A stretch of 31,873 bases of DNA from a virus, in the IMG/VR virus record IMGVR_UViG_3300034272_002099, positions 1-31,873 of that record; one strand, given 5' to 3'. The position numbers and the translations under genes were made by a program. Every line of letters starts with the position of its first letter. The first letter of the stretch is position 1. Below, in pieces: positions 6,819 to 14,131 of this stretch. Below the pieces are notes generated by a model that saw nothing but the letters and a program-made list of their open reading frames with translations, did no database searches and was not told the origin of the DNA.

Positions 6819-7444
6819 TATGCGCCTATTCCGATAAGACCACGGACGATCATACGTCCCAGTCCTCGATTGATAAATCTACGTTTAGTCCATACGCCAC
6901 CACCATCGCGCTGGTCACCACTGCCACCGCGTGATGTGTTAGCCTCAATCGTCTCTAGCAGACCATCTGGACGTACACGAGTGATAAGAGCTGCATGACC
7001 GAGCCATTTACGTGGTATGCGCCATATCAGGATGTCCCCACGACGAGCCGACGTGTACTTTGATGCTACAAATGTCTTAGAAGCGACAGAATATGCCGTC
7101 TGTGTCGATCCAGTACGAGGAAGTGGGTTGCTAAGTGCCTGGCAATGAGCTGCATCGCTCGACCAGGTATAGATAGCAGCGTAGCAGTAAGCCGAACCTA
7201 AAGGCATACCAACGGTTCGTGCATATCTGTCAATATGCTTGCCGTCATTGCGTCCAGTATATTCGATTTTCCCTACGTCGGATAATCCATTTTTTATGAC
7301 CTGTTCAACATACTTGTTCGGCATTTGAGCCGAGTAGCGAGGAACAGATGCGATAGCTAGTACAGTACCCCACAAAAGCACTAAAAGCCCTGCAATGATA
7401 TACATTGCAAGGCGAATTTGCTTCAGTGGGCGACGGAAATCCAT
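6818..7444 (-). CDS. Second CHAP-like cysteine hydrolase, N-terminally membrane-anchored
   Basis: The protein has 208 residues. A basic N-terminus and one membrane helix (about 14-33) are followed by KNGLS at 51-55 (7280-7294) and a CHAP-like domain. The catalytic Cys is probably C87 (GSAYCYAAIYTW), His H150 (WLGHAALITRV) and the acidic/polar partner E166 or N169. RRGDILIW at 134-141 is a typical CHAP/NlpC feature. NPLPRTG (106-112) is shared with the 195-residue CHAP protein. The C-terminal tail is basic. Its place just upstream of the spike genes and far from the holin suggests a virion hydrolase used at entry, or a maturation protease, rather than the main endolysin. It abuts its neighbours on both sides by overlap. 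Confidence 0.8.
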   Translation of the reverse strand: MDFRRPLKQIRLAMYIIAGLLVLLWGTVLAIASVPRYSAQMPNKYVEQVIKNGLSDVGKIEYTGRNDGKHIDRYARTVGMPLGSAYCYAAIYTWSSDAAHCQALSNPLPRTGSTQTAYSVASKTFVASKYTSARRGDILIWRIPRKWLGHAALITRVRPDGLLETIEANTSRGGSGDQRDGGGVWTKRRFINRGLGRMIVRGLIGIGA

Positions 7445-7785
7445 CAGAACGTGCCTCTGTACGTCGCGAAATAGACCAATCCCACCACGATCGACACTCC
7501 AATGTAGATCATGCCCAGTGTTCGTACACGAGCTGCGACAATGATTTCATCTACGGATTCCTCGTACTGCTTGCACCGCTGCTCAGTGAAATTGAGAGTT
7601 GTGAAAGCCCATTGAGCCATTGTAGCGATCGCAGTCGTAGCAAACACTGCTTGTGCAGCGATAAACAGCACACGTACAGCTTCAGAATCGCCAATAAACG
7701 ATCCTACAACGACGAGTGCAAGCAATAAAACCGCACCACGGACGAATGAGCGCATTGTACGGCGAATGTGACGGCTATCTGACAT
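7444..7785 (-). CDS. Three-span membrane protein of unknown function
   Basis: ATG 7785 gives 113 residues; GTG 7794 would add three. The N-terminus is basic (SRHIRRTMRSFVRG). Hydrophobic segments lie at about 15-32, 36-57 and 92-108, with a short charged loop between the second and third. It overlaps the start of the CHAP-like gene downstream. A virion membrane protein, or an accessory holin acting with that hydrolase, would fit its place. No family signature was found. Confidence 0.68.
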   Translation of the reverse strand: MSDSRHIRRTMRSFVRGAVLLLALVVVGSFIGDSEAVRVLFIAAQAVFATTAIATMAQWAFTTLNFTEQRCKQYEESVDEIIVAARVRTLGMIYIGVSIVVGLVYFATYRGTF

Positions 7786-7787
7786 AA

Positions 7788-7901
7788 TTACCACGCTAAG
7801 ATAAGGCTCATACTACCCCAAAGTACTCCAGCAGCAGCAAGAATACGGATCACTATGTGTCCGACTTGCTTTAGCCCTTGTACTTTGGTGCGAAAAGCCA
7901 T
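7788..7901 (-). CDS. Putative 37-residue single-span membrane peptide
   Basis: An ATG at 7901 opens a frame ending at TAA 7788, 2 bases before the ATG of the next gene. The peptide has a basic head (MAFRTKVQGLKQVGH) and a hydrophobic helix (IVIRILAAAGVLWGSMSLILAW). It fills the only gap between the 105-residue gene (overlap of 31 bases at its 3' end) and the membrane protein gene. Tiny membrane peptides are common in membrane-containing phages. Only the frame, the coupling and the amphipathic pattern support it, so it stays tentative. Confidence 0.5.
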   Translation of the reverse strand: MAFRTKVQGLKQVGHIVIRILAAAGVLWGSMSLILAW

Positions 7902-8188
7902 AGTTGATTTGTTAGGAATGATTTAGCGATCATCGTTGATTCACGGGTCATCTTGTTGAAGTCTACCATGTTGATCACGTTAGCCAAATCTTGTGGGATA
8001 GGCGTAGACTTCTCTACAGCATCGTAGTTGCTTCTGCGCTGCGGTTGTGAGTTACACCACATTTTGAGGCTTGCAAGCAACGACATTCGCGTTAGACTAT
8101 TCAGTGAATCGTAGTCGATATTCTCAAAGGATTTTACTGCCCAATCAGGCAAGTCCTTAGCCAGAACGGTGCGGTTGAGTGTACGCAT
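7871..8188 (-). CDS. Hypothetical 105-residue helical protein
   Basis: The protein is soluble and mostly helical, with no Cys cluster or membrane span. Its ribosome binding site AAGGAGGCCTAA is the strongest in the region and lies inside the last codons and stop of the upstream 326-residue gene, so expression should be high and translationally coupled. Position between a coiled-coil protein and small membrane proteins suggests a structural or assembly role. I do not recognise the family. Confidence 0.7.
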   Translation of the reverse strand: MRTLNRTVLAKDLPDWAVKSFENIDYDSLNSLTRMSLLASLKMWCNSQPQRRSNYDAVEKSTPIPQDLANVINMVDFNKMTRESTMIAKSFLTNQLWLFAPKYKG

Positions 8189-9169
8189 TTAGGCCTCCTT
8201 CGACACAACATTGGCTGTAGGCATATTCGGATTTACCGATTGCATACCGTTGCCCATTGTCTGCATCGTCGGATATTGCCCTTGTTGTGGCGTACCTGGC
8301 ATATTGACTGGTGCACCTGCTTGCATTGGAGGATACCCGTTACCGCTTGTTGGGTAAGGAATATACTGGGGCTGTGCTGGACGGTTGAACATTTGTGTGA
8401 TCAGTGGCATTACGTGAGGTAAAATGCCGATGATGTCACGCAGTCCTAGGCTACCTTCGTCTGCTCGAATCTTGTCCTGCAAGCCATTTACTTGCGTCTG
8501 ATACTCGTTGCGAAGGTTGTACTCGTCTTCGATCTTAGTCTTCTCGGCCTTAGCCTCTTCAAGCGCCTGCTTTGTAGCAATGAGTTCACGCTGCATACCT
8601 GCGACAAGCTCTTCGTAGTATTGCCGCATATTATTTTCTTGGCTGCGGAACTGTTCAAGTTGCCTCGTAAGGTCGCGATTTGTTTCCTTGACAATTTCCA
8701 GCGATTCACGCACCATTGTTGCGATCATAGACATATCAATTTCCTGAGCAGGCTCTGGTGTTGGCTGTTCAGGCTGAGGAATTGTCATGTGAGCAGGCAC
8801 GGCTGAGATTTGATCATTCATGACTGCCATGCCTTGTGCCTCTGGAGCTTGCGGAACGCCTGGATTTTGCTGATAAAGGTACGTTCGACGACCGCCAATA
8901 CCGATCATGTAGAATGTAATGATGCGATCAGGTCGTAATGCGTCGGGATTTGTGTCAAGATATTCAGGAATAGTCCTACAACCCTTGTCGAGAAAGTATT
9001 GACCAGGGCGAATAACTGGCTTAACTCGCCAATCTGGATTATCCAGGGCGGAATCTTTGACCAGCTCGCCATATTCATACTGTACGTCTTTGCGGAATCG
9101 CAACGGATTTGGACGGTTTTTCCGTTTTTCCGTGCCATTCTTCTCGGCAATCATGTCTTTTAGGCTCAT
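8189..9169 (-). CDS. Coiled-coil structural protein with Pro/Gln/Met-rich tail
   Basis: The protein has 326 residues. The N-terminal ~110 residues form a compact basic domain (RNRPNPLRFRKD, GIGGRRTYLYQQ). A Pro/Gln linker (about 110-145) leads to a long heptad-type coiled coil (about 150-235). The last ~75 residues are rich in Pro, Gln, Met, Asn and Gly and likely disordered. The layout suggests an elongated oligomer, for example a vertex or membrane-to-capsid linker. It starts 19 bases after the transglycosylase gene. VNGLQ in the coil lacks the small residue of the recurring motif. Not recognised as a known family. Confidence 0.78.
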   Translation of the reverse strand: MSLKDMIAEKNGTEKRKNRPNPLRFRKDVQYEYGELVKDSALDNPDWRVKPVIRPGQYFLDKGCRTIPEYLDTNPDALRPDRIITFYMIGIGGRRTYLYQQNPGVPQAPEAQGMAVMNDQISAVPAHMTIPQPEQPTPEPAQEIDMSMIATMVRESLEIVKETNRDLTRQLEQFRSQENNMRQYYEELVAGMQRELIATKQALEEAKAEKTKIEDEYNLRNEYQTQVNGLQDKIRADEGSLGLRDIIGILPHVMPLITQMFNRPAQPQYIPYPTSGNGYPPMQAGAPVNMPGTPQQGQYPTMQTMGNGMQSVNPNMPTANVVSKEA

Positions 9170-9188
9170 AGGAGGGGCTTCCTAATAG

Positions 9189-9644
9189 TTATGCGAAAGG
9201 GCTTGTTTGGTTCCAATCCTGCTCATTATATGCCTTCCAAATCTGGCGACGATACGATTCACCTGCTTGTGAAAGGTTGTAATGACCTTGATTGTATGCT
9301 ACGATAGCACGATCCCACGATTTACGGGCTTTATTCACGTAGAGCCATGCTATGTAGTAAGAGGCTAACAGCATACTGTAGCCTGGATCTTTGAGTTTTT
9401 CGTTAGGCTGCGGTGTCATTCGCAAACGGCGCTCAATGTCAAGCTGAGTGCCTTTGAGGATTTGCATAAGTCCGAGAGCAGAGCTACGCTTGTTCTTCGC
9501 ATCTGGATCAAATTTAGACTCATGCCAAGCCAGTGCTACGAGCACACGCTTCCACATCTTAGGATCAATAGTCTTAAAACGTGGTCGCATGGTCTCTACA
9601 GCCGCGCTGGACAATTCAGCAACCTTCTTAGCTGATAATCGCAT
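9189..9644 (-). CDS. Lytic transglycosylase (SLT/GEWL fold)
   Basis: The protein has 151 residues and the three hallmark motifs of soluble-lytic-transglycosylase domains: catalytic E42 in WHESKFDP, SALGLMQI at 55-62, and AYNQG at 116-120. Such enzymes cleave the MurNAc-GlcNAc bond of peptidoglycan. With no signal peptide and a place between the capsid-candidate gene and a coiled-coil protein, it is most likely a virion component that opens the cell wall during genome entry, as in other membrane-containing phages. Its first codon touches the last codon of the upstream gene. It is one of three cell-wall enzymes in this genome. Confidence 0.9.
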   Translation of the reverse strand: MRLSAKKVAELSSAAVETMRPRFKTIDPKMWKRVLVALAWHESKFDPDAKNKRSSALGLMQILKGTQLDIERRLRMTPQPNEKLKDPGYSMLLASYYIAWLYVNKARKSWDRAIVAYNQGHYNLSQAGESYRRQIWKAYNEQDWNQTSPFA

Positions 9645-10399
9645 TATCGTTCACCTTGTGCAACAGCAAATTCAGCAATACACTTTACTGGGTAGCGTAC
9701 ATACCGTCCAGTGTCAGGTATGTATTGAACAAGTTGTGCGTACACCTGCGGAGCGGTTACGACCTGCTGACCGTCTGAATTGTTAATCACGGCATACATA
9801 TCGTTGAATTCCCAAGGACAAGGGATACCAACAGACAGATCACCAAGATTGTATGTCAAGAGATTGCCAAACTCGTCCGTTGAACCGATAGCTGGAAGAG
9901 CCAAGTCACGTAGAATGTTGACACCACCGATGATAAACGCTGGACGAAACCAGTTGTTTGACCAGTCGCTGATAAGTCCATCACGGAAGCGTGACACTAC
10001 ATAGCTGCTATAGGTGCAAAGACTGTTATCAATCGCCGTGTTTGTTGCAGCGTCCTGATACGTAGAGCCTGGCAGACGATGGTCGTATGCGCGGAAGTGA
10101 ATCTTTGTGACTACAACCTTACTCGCTGTTTGCAGATAGCGCGTATCAGTCATTGGGCGAAGCCGTGTACTATACGGACTTGCCGCCAATGCGTCTGAGC
10201 CTGGGCTTGTCGGCATTTGAGATAGATTGTCATGCTCGACGATTGAGCTACCGTTTGTTTGCCAATATCCAGCATTGGCATCGGGAACCCAGTTCTCTTG
10301 AAACGTCGGATTTGTGTCCGTCGTTGAGAACCAGTAGGCCGTGCGAATGTCGTACACGGGTGTCTGGAGTAGTTTTTCAATACGATTATGATCGAGCAT
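9644..10399 (-). CDS. Candidate capsid protein (large subunit or vertex protein)
   Basis: The protein has 251 residues and is beta-rich, Asn/Thr/Tyr/Trp-rich, with no membrane span or coiled coil. GAGGCCACA precedes ATG 10399. It follows directly after the 141- and 204-residue beta-rich proteins and is followed by the transglycosylase. In phages with single-jelly-roll capsids two such proteins of unequal size are encoded side by side, so this one could be the larger major capsid protein or the vertex (penton) protein. This is inferred from composition and order, not from a recognised motif. Confidence 0.62.
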   Translation of the reverse strand: MLDHNRIEKLLQTPVYDIRTAYWFSTTDTNPTFQENWVPDANAGYWQTNGSSIVEHDNLSQMPTSPGSDALAASPYSTRLRPMTDTRYLQTASKVVVTKIHFRAYDHRLPGSTYQDAATNTAIDNSLCTYSSYVVSRFRDGLISDWSNNWFRPAFIIGGVNILRDLALPAIGSTDEFGNLLTYNLGDLSVGIPCPWEFNDMYAVINNSDGQQVVTAPQVYAQLVQYIPDTGRYVRYPVKCIAEFAVAQGER

Positions 10400-10410
10400 T
10401 GTGGCCTCTA

Positions 10411-10836
10411 TTAAGACTTCTTCTTGCCAATAAACTGCAATTCGCAGCGAATCGGATATGTTGCGCCGAAGACGGCTGTTGATGTATCAACGGAGAACAC
10501 TACTTGATAGTTTGTGTTGCTTGCGAGCGTGAATTGTGGCACGTTTTGGTTGGAATCATACCACATAGACAAGAATGCAAACACATCGGCTGCTGTAGAT
10601 GCAAGTTGAGCCGACGTATCGCCTGCAACGATTTGCAACATGATCTTGTCACGAGTTGTGCTCGTAGGCAAGATAGCTCCACTCGTGTTATAAAACGCAC
10701 CACGAACCGATACTACTTCAATATCAAATCCTGGTGTCTTGAAAGTCGTATCTGCTGGTGTTGACGCTGATACGATGTTGTTCTTCAGCGTCCATACGTA
10801 AAGATTCGACGCTGGGATTAGAGTAATCGGTTCCAT
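10411..10836 (-). CDS. Candidate small jelly-roll capsid protein
   Basis: The protein has 141 residues and a strongly beta-type pattern (alternating segments such as DIEVVSVRGAFYNTSG, DKIMLQIVAGD, NYQVVFSVDTS, YPIRCELQFIG). The length is right for one jelly roll of about eight strands. The short basic tail is GKKKS. The 5' side has no evident Shine-Dalgarno site. A long perfect hairpin lies 35 bases upstream of its start (10871-10902), so translation or mRNA processing may be specially controlled. I infer a minor or small major capsid protein. Confidence 0.62.
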   Translation of the reverse strand: MEPITLIPASNLYVWTLKNNIVSASTPADTTFKTPGFDIEVVSVRGAFYNTSGAILPTSTTRDKIMLQIVAGDTSAQLASTAADVFAFLSMWYDSNQNVPQFTLASNTNYQVVFSVDTSTAVFGATYPIRCELQFIGKKKS

Positions 10837-10870
10837 AATACTTTAGTTTGTTAGGAAATTTAGCCGTCGA

Positions 10871-10902
10871 GCCGTGGCGAGCATTGTATATCTCGCCACG
10901 GC
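10871..10902 (-). promoter_or_regulatory. Perfect 11-bp hairpin between two capsid-candidate genes
   Basis: The arms are 10871-10881 (GCCGTGGCGAG) and 10892-10902 (its exact complement) around a 10-base loop. There is no T-tract on the leftward side, so it is not a standard terminator. GCATTGTA occurs twice, 20 bases apart (10881 and 10901). The 128-base gap between the genes (10837-10964) is otherwise empty and is the longest inside the structural block. The hairpin could be an RNA processing or stability element that sets different amounts of the two proteins, a partial terminator, or a protein-binding DNA site. Confidence 0.7.
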
Positions 10903-10964
10903 ATTGTACGACGACATTTAGTTGTAGGCCATTCGAGCCGATACCCACAACAATCCAAACTGCA

Positions 10965-11579
10965 TTAGGCAGTTGGACGGCTCTGAGCACCCCAGTACTT
11001 CAGCGTAACGTCGAAACCACGGTTTGATGTCGTGAATCCAGCGTTAGGAAGGTGTGGGTTTGTAGCTGCCGATGCTGCTGTTGTGTAGCCTGAGTTCGGG
11101 AGAAGCGTGACTTGAATGTCGCCGCCCTTTGGAACTTCGATAGCTTCAGGAAGCACGAAAATCGGAGCATACTTGAGTTGAGCTGTTACCGTTCCTTGCA
11201 CGTTGATGAGCGAGTATGGTACGAGATCCTCAAGTGTGAACTTGTCTTCGCTCTTGCCAAGAATTGTGATCTGGACAAAAGAGAAGCGGTTGAAGCCTTC
11301 GAGCTGCGAACCTACTGGCTCACTTTCGTTTGCAGCGAAAGCAAGGTTGTGGTTGAGCTGGAGAGCCTTGATGTACACTGCACGTTGCTGTGCAAGTACA
11401 GAAAGAACGCTCGTGCGGTAGGTCGTGCTCTTCGATGCTGATTGATCGAAGAATGTGTACGACGAATCGAGAGCTGTGGCTGGATTGATCAGAACAGCGT
11501 CATGACCAATAGCCCACGTGTTTTGGACGGTAGCACCTGCTGGTGGTAGTCCGAATCCATCAGGAACGATTTGCGACAT
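10965..11579 (-). CDS. Candidate major capsid protein
   Basis: The protein has 204 residues and is beta-rich, with Ala/Thr/Ser/Pro/Asn-rich loops and no membrane span. AGGG lies about 9 bases before ATG 11579. It stands first of three adjacent beta-rich proteins (204, 141 and 251 residues), is set apart by a special hairpin, and has the size of single-jelly-roll capsid proteins (roughly 170-290 residues in P23-77-type phages). These traits make it my best candidate for the main shell protein. No recognisable motif proves this. It lacks the recurring GL processing motif. Confidence 0.6.
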   Translation of the reverse strand: MSQIVPDGFGLPPAGATVQNTWAIGHDAVLINPATALDSSYTFFDQSASKSTTYRTSVLSVLAQQRAVYIKALQLNHNLAFAANESEPVGSQLEGFNRFSFVQITILGKSEDKFTLEDLVPYSLINVQGTVTAQLKYAPIFVLPEAIEVPKGGDIQVTLLPNSGYTTAASAATNPHLPNAGFTTSNRGFDVTLKYWGAQSRPTA

Positions 11580-11622
11580 CGCAATTACCCTGTTAATAAT
11601 GAATAATAATTATTGCCGTGAA

Positions 11623-12171
11623 TTAAAACGGGCTTGAAGAGAACATTGGCGAGTTGTTTACAGCATTCGGTGAATCGTAACCTGAGCTATAACCTTCGAG
11701 ACCTGTCGAAGCATATTCAGGTGCAAAACGATCCATCATGCCATCATAGCTAGGTGCGTATGTGCCGTTTGGCAGTTGTGTCATACGTGCGCCTGCTTGC
11801 ATAGCTGCTGCCAAGCCTGCCGTTCCTGGTGATGCTGGAAGCGCTGCTGCTGGTGTAGCAGATTCATCCATACGCCAGAGGCTTGTGCCCAAAAGGTTTT
11901 CCATCGGCTCACGACCTGCTGTGTAAGCAAGTTGTACCGCTCCCAAAGCCCATGCAGCGCGGCGCAGACCTGGAATGTTGAACAACGCACCGATACCCCA
12001 AGTCGATGCAAACGCTACTCCCAGACCTGCATAACCATTCAGGTTGAGGAGAGTAGAAGGGATTACCCATGTTACTGCTGCAAGCAATGCCGATACGTCA
12101 TCGGTAAGCTCTTGCTTTGACATGGAGTGCTTCAGATTCGAGTTGATCTGAAGAGTAAACTTGCGTGCCAT
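11623..12171 (-). CDS. Membrane protein with two spans and a Gly/Ser/Tyr-rich tail
   Basis: The protein has 182 residues. A short basic N-terminus leads to two hydrophobic segments (about 26-60 and 66-88). The rest is soluble and rich in Ala, Pro, Gly, Ser, Tyr and Asn, ending in SSSPF. AGLAA at about 117-121 and AGLGV at 48-52 resemble the recurring late motif, but A replaces S/N, so they are only weak matches. It lies between the tail-anchored protein gene and the capsid candidates, a good position for a protein joining membrane to shell. Unknown family. Confidence 0.72.
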   Translation of the reverse strand: MARKFTLQINSNLKHSMSKQELTDDVSALLAAVTWVIPSTLLNLNGYAGLGVAFASTWGIGALFNIPGLRRAAWALGAVQLAYTAGREPMENLLGTSLWRMDESATPAAALPASPGTAGLAAAMQAGARMTQLPNGTYAPSYDGMMDRFAPEYASTGLEGYSSGYDSPNAVNNSPMFSSSPF

Positions 12172-12205
12172 AGAGCACTACTCCGTAAAAAATTAGTAAA
12201 AACGA

Positions 12206-13249
12206 TTACAGTTTTCTTGCTGCGTAAAGCGCAGTGCCACCGAGAATAAGCCACATCCACCAAGGGAATCCAGCTTGCTTCACGTCTGTACCAGGCGTTA
12301 CACGATTTGCTTCTTCGTCAAATTCCTTGCCTGACGTAGCACCCTTTGTTGATGCTCCATTCGATGTATCCATCGAGGCCTCTGACAGTCCGTTGACCGT
12401 CTTCATCTTCTTTGCTCGCATACCAGCGCCCAGCGCCTTGACCACTTCGTCACAGTCAATCTTTGGCTCTGCCGATGTTTCGCATACCAGCACCTTAACC
12501 TTGACCTTGAATGGCTTAGAACCGCTGACTGAATAATCAGTAACGTATGCTGAAGCCTTTACGAGCTTTTCTTCGCAGTCCTTGCACCAATCAGGTGGAT
12601 AGTTAGCTGGTACAGCGCCTAGTCCGTTGACCATGCCAGGTACTTGACCTTCACTAACTGATTCTTCGAGAGCCTTAAGCAATTCCTCGCAGTCTACTTG
12701 TGGATCTTCTGTAGACTCGCCTTCACATACCAGCTTCTTGAATGCTACAGGAATCTCAATGGCATCCTTGACTGGCTTTGCGCTAACGTAAAGCGTCTTA
12801 TCAATCCACTTCTCTGTACAGTTGTCTGGTGGTGGACAGTCTGTATCTGGTGTCTTGGGTGTTACAGATGTAGTCTTTGCAACAATTTCACCTACTGCAA
12901 GAAATTCAATGCCACGCTGCAATGCGCTCGGTGTCCAGACGATTCCTTGACCAGGGCCGAATACGCGACGTGCGAGTTGCGGAATGCTGTCCGTGTATTG
13001 CGTTACGGCATACAGCTTATCCTTGATCTTATAGACTGCTGGATATTGCGGTGCATTCGCGACGGTGTATGTACCCACTTGTCCGTTGGAGTTGGCGTTT
13101 AGGAAGCGATTAGCTGCTTCCATTGCGTTAGCCAAATCTTGCGGAAACGTAAAGGAGTATTTCTGATCGTTGTAGTTCGCGTCTGCGAGACCCGACATAT
13201 TGCTGTAGCGGTTGCTCATGCCAGACTTAGGCATATTGTTGCAGTACAT
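12206..13249 (-). CDS. Tail-anchored virion protein with tandem Cys repeats and three putative processing sites
   Basis: From ATG 13249 (AGGTTAAAT just upstream) this is 347 residues; an upstream in-frame start would overlap the previous gene. MSGLA at 18-22 ends a short leader. Two tandem units follow: unit A with C144, C175 and C187 and unit B with C225, C256 and C266 (31 residues between the first two Cys in both). Each unit ends in VNGL (207-211 VNGLG; 285-289 VNGLS). A Ser/Thr/Gly linker leads to one membrane helix (about 329-343) and the tail ARKL. The same Cys unit occurs in the 102-residue protein at 24181-24489. I infer a membrane-held precursor that is cut into repeat units. The function of the units is unknown. 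Confidence 0.85.
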   Translation of the reverse strand: MYCNNMPKSGMSNRYSNMSGLADANYNDQKYSFTFPQDLANAMEAANRFLNANSNGQVGTYTVANAPQYPAVYKIKDKLYAVTQYTDSIPQLARRVFGPGQGIVWTPSALQRGIEFLAVGEIVAKTTSVTPKTPDTDCPPPDNCTEKWIDKTLYVSAKPVKDAIEIPVAFKKLVCEGESTEDPQVDCEELLKALEESVSEGQVPGMVNGLGAVPANYPPDWCKDCEEKLVKASAYVTDYSVSGSKPFKVKVKVLVCETSAEPKIDCDEVVKALGAGMRAKKMKTVNGLSEASMDTSNGASTKGATSGKEFDEEANRVTPGTDVKQAGFPWWMWLILGGTALYAARKL

Positions 13250-13259
13250 ATTTAACCTA

Positions 13260-13559
13260 TTACTTGAGTGCGTAGAACAAAATGAGACCACCAGCGGCTG
13301 CGATCGCTACCCATGCCCATGTTGGCATACCGTTAGAAGTAGCCTCCGATCCAAACTGATAATCGTAGGTTTGACTCTTTGGCGAATAAGGCACGAATGT
13401 GCTACCACCTGGGGCAGAGTATTGATTAGCGCCAGGTACGCTGATATTTCTGTTACCCGTTGGTACTGGAACCGTACCATATTCATCGCCTTGTGGCACT
13501 GCTCGAAGGCTACTAAGATTCATTGCGTAGCGTTCTGCTGGATTCATGTTTGCGTACAT
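13260..13559 (-). CDS. Small tail-anchored virion membrane protein
   Basis: The protein has 99 residues. The first ~75 are Pro/Ser/Tyr/Asn-rich and likely extended; the last ~20 form a single membrane helix (WAWVAIAAAGGLILFYALK) with Lys as the final residue. SNGMP just before the helix recalls the recurring motif but has Met in place of Leu and Pro after it. The stop is 10 bases before the next start. Presumably a structural membrane protein; no family recognised. Confidence 0.75.
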   Translation of the reverse strand: MYANMNPAERYAMNLSSLRAVPQGDEYGTVPVPTGNRNISVPGANQYSAPGGSTFVPYSPKSQTYDYQFGSEATSNGMPTWAWVAIAAAGGLILFYALK

Positions 13560-13570
13560 CGTAATGCCTA

Positions 13571-14131
13571 TTATGGAAATTCAAGAGGATAGCGGCGACC
13601 TGGAATTGCTGGTGGCTTGCCAGGATCAAATTCCATTTTGCGCTGTGTTGCTCGTGGGCTGAGGATCATCGGGACTACATCTGTCTCTGGTGCGCTCGGC
13701 TGTACGTCATTGTTCGGTTTGCCGTAGCCACTGCTATAGTTTCCGCCATGCTTGTATGACGTGTAGTATGGATTTTGCTCGGTTGTCGTCGGCGCAAAGT
13801 AATACGGGTTGTTTTCGTTGGCTTGTGGGCTATACGATGTATTCGCGCTATGTGAATCTGTGTAATCATTCGAGCGACGATTGCCGCTCTGGACGTTGAT
13901 GACGATGTTAGGCATCATCATTGTTGCCGCTTGTCCAGAAGCAGCGCCAGGTGTATTTGCGTTGTAGCGAGGTTGTCCTCCACCGCATCCGCAATTACGT
14001 CTACCGCCACAAGAGCAAGTCTTCGTAGGGCAGCAACTTCCAGCAAGCCGCACACTGCGATTTGGGTTACGGCTGTAGCCATATCCATATCGACTTGATT
14101 GTGCGTTGATACCGTTGTATGGGATATACAT
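13571..14131 (-). CDS. Low-complexity Cys/Gly/Tyr/Asn-rich structural protein
   Basis: The protein has 186 residues. A Tyr/Arg-rich start (MYIPYNGINAQSSRYGYGYS) is followed by a tight Cys/Gly cluster at about 33-50 (SCCPTKTCSCGG, NCGCGGG). Long Asn/Ser/Tyr/Pro-rich segments follow, with repeated NPYY (about 107-125), and a basic Pro-rich end. No membrane helix is visible. Predicted to be mostly disordered, with a metal- or disulfide-linked knot near the front. It touches the start of the 485-residue gene's end by one base (14131), so it is co-translated. It may be a capsid glue or cement-like protein; function unknown. Confidence 0.7.
   Translation of the reverse strand: MYIPYNGINAQSSRYGYGYSRNPNRSVRLAGSCCPTKTCSCGGRRNCGCGGGQPRYNANTPGAASGQAATMMMPNIVINVQSGNRRSNDYTDSHSANTSYSPQANENNPYYFAPTTTEQNPYYTSYKHGGNYSSGYGKPNNDVQPSAPETDVVPMILSPRATQRKMEFDPGKPPAIPGRRYPLEFP

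Noticed and set aside
4035-8710. Further GL matches: NGLV (84-residue protein), VNGLQ (326-residue protein), GLTG (spike 1)
   Set aside because: They lack the hydrophobic residue before S/N or the small residue after L, so they are as likely by chance; leaving them out keeps the motif strict.
10724-10990. An 88-residue leftward frame between two capsid-candidate genes that contains SNGLQ
   Set aside because: It starts at GTG inside one gene and ends deep inside the next, crosses the hairpin, and has no ribosome binding site. The NGLQ lacks the small residue after Leu.
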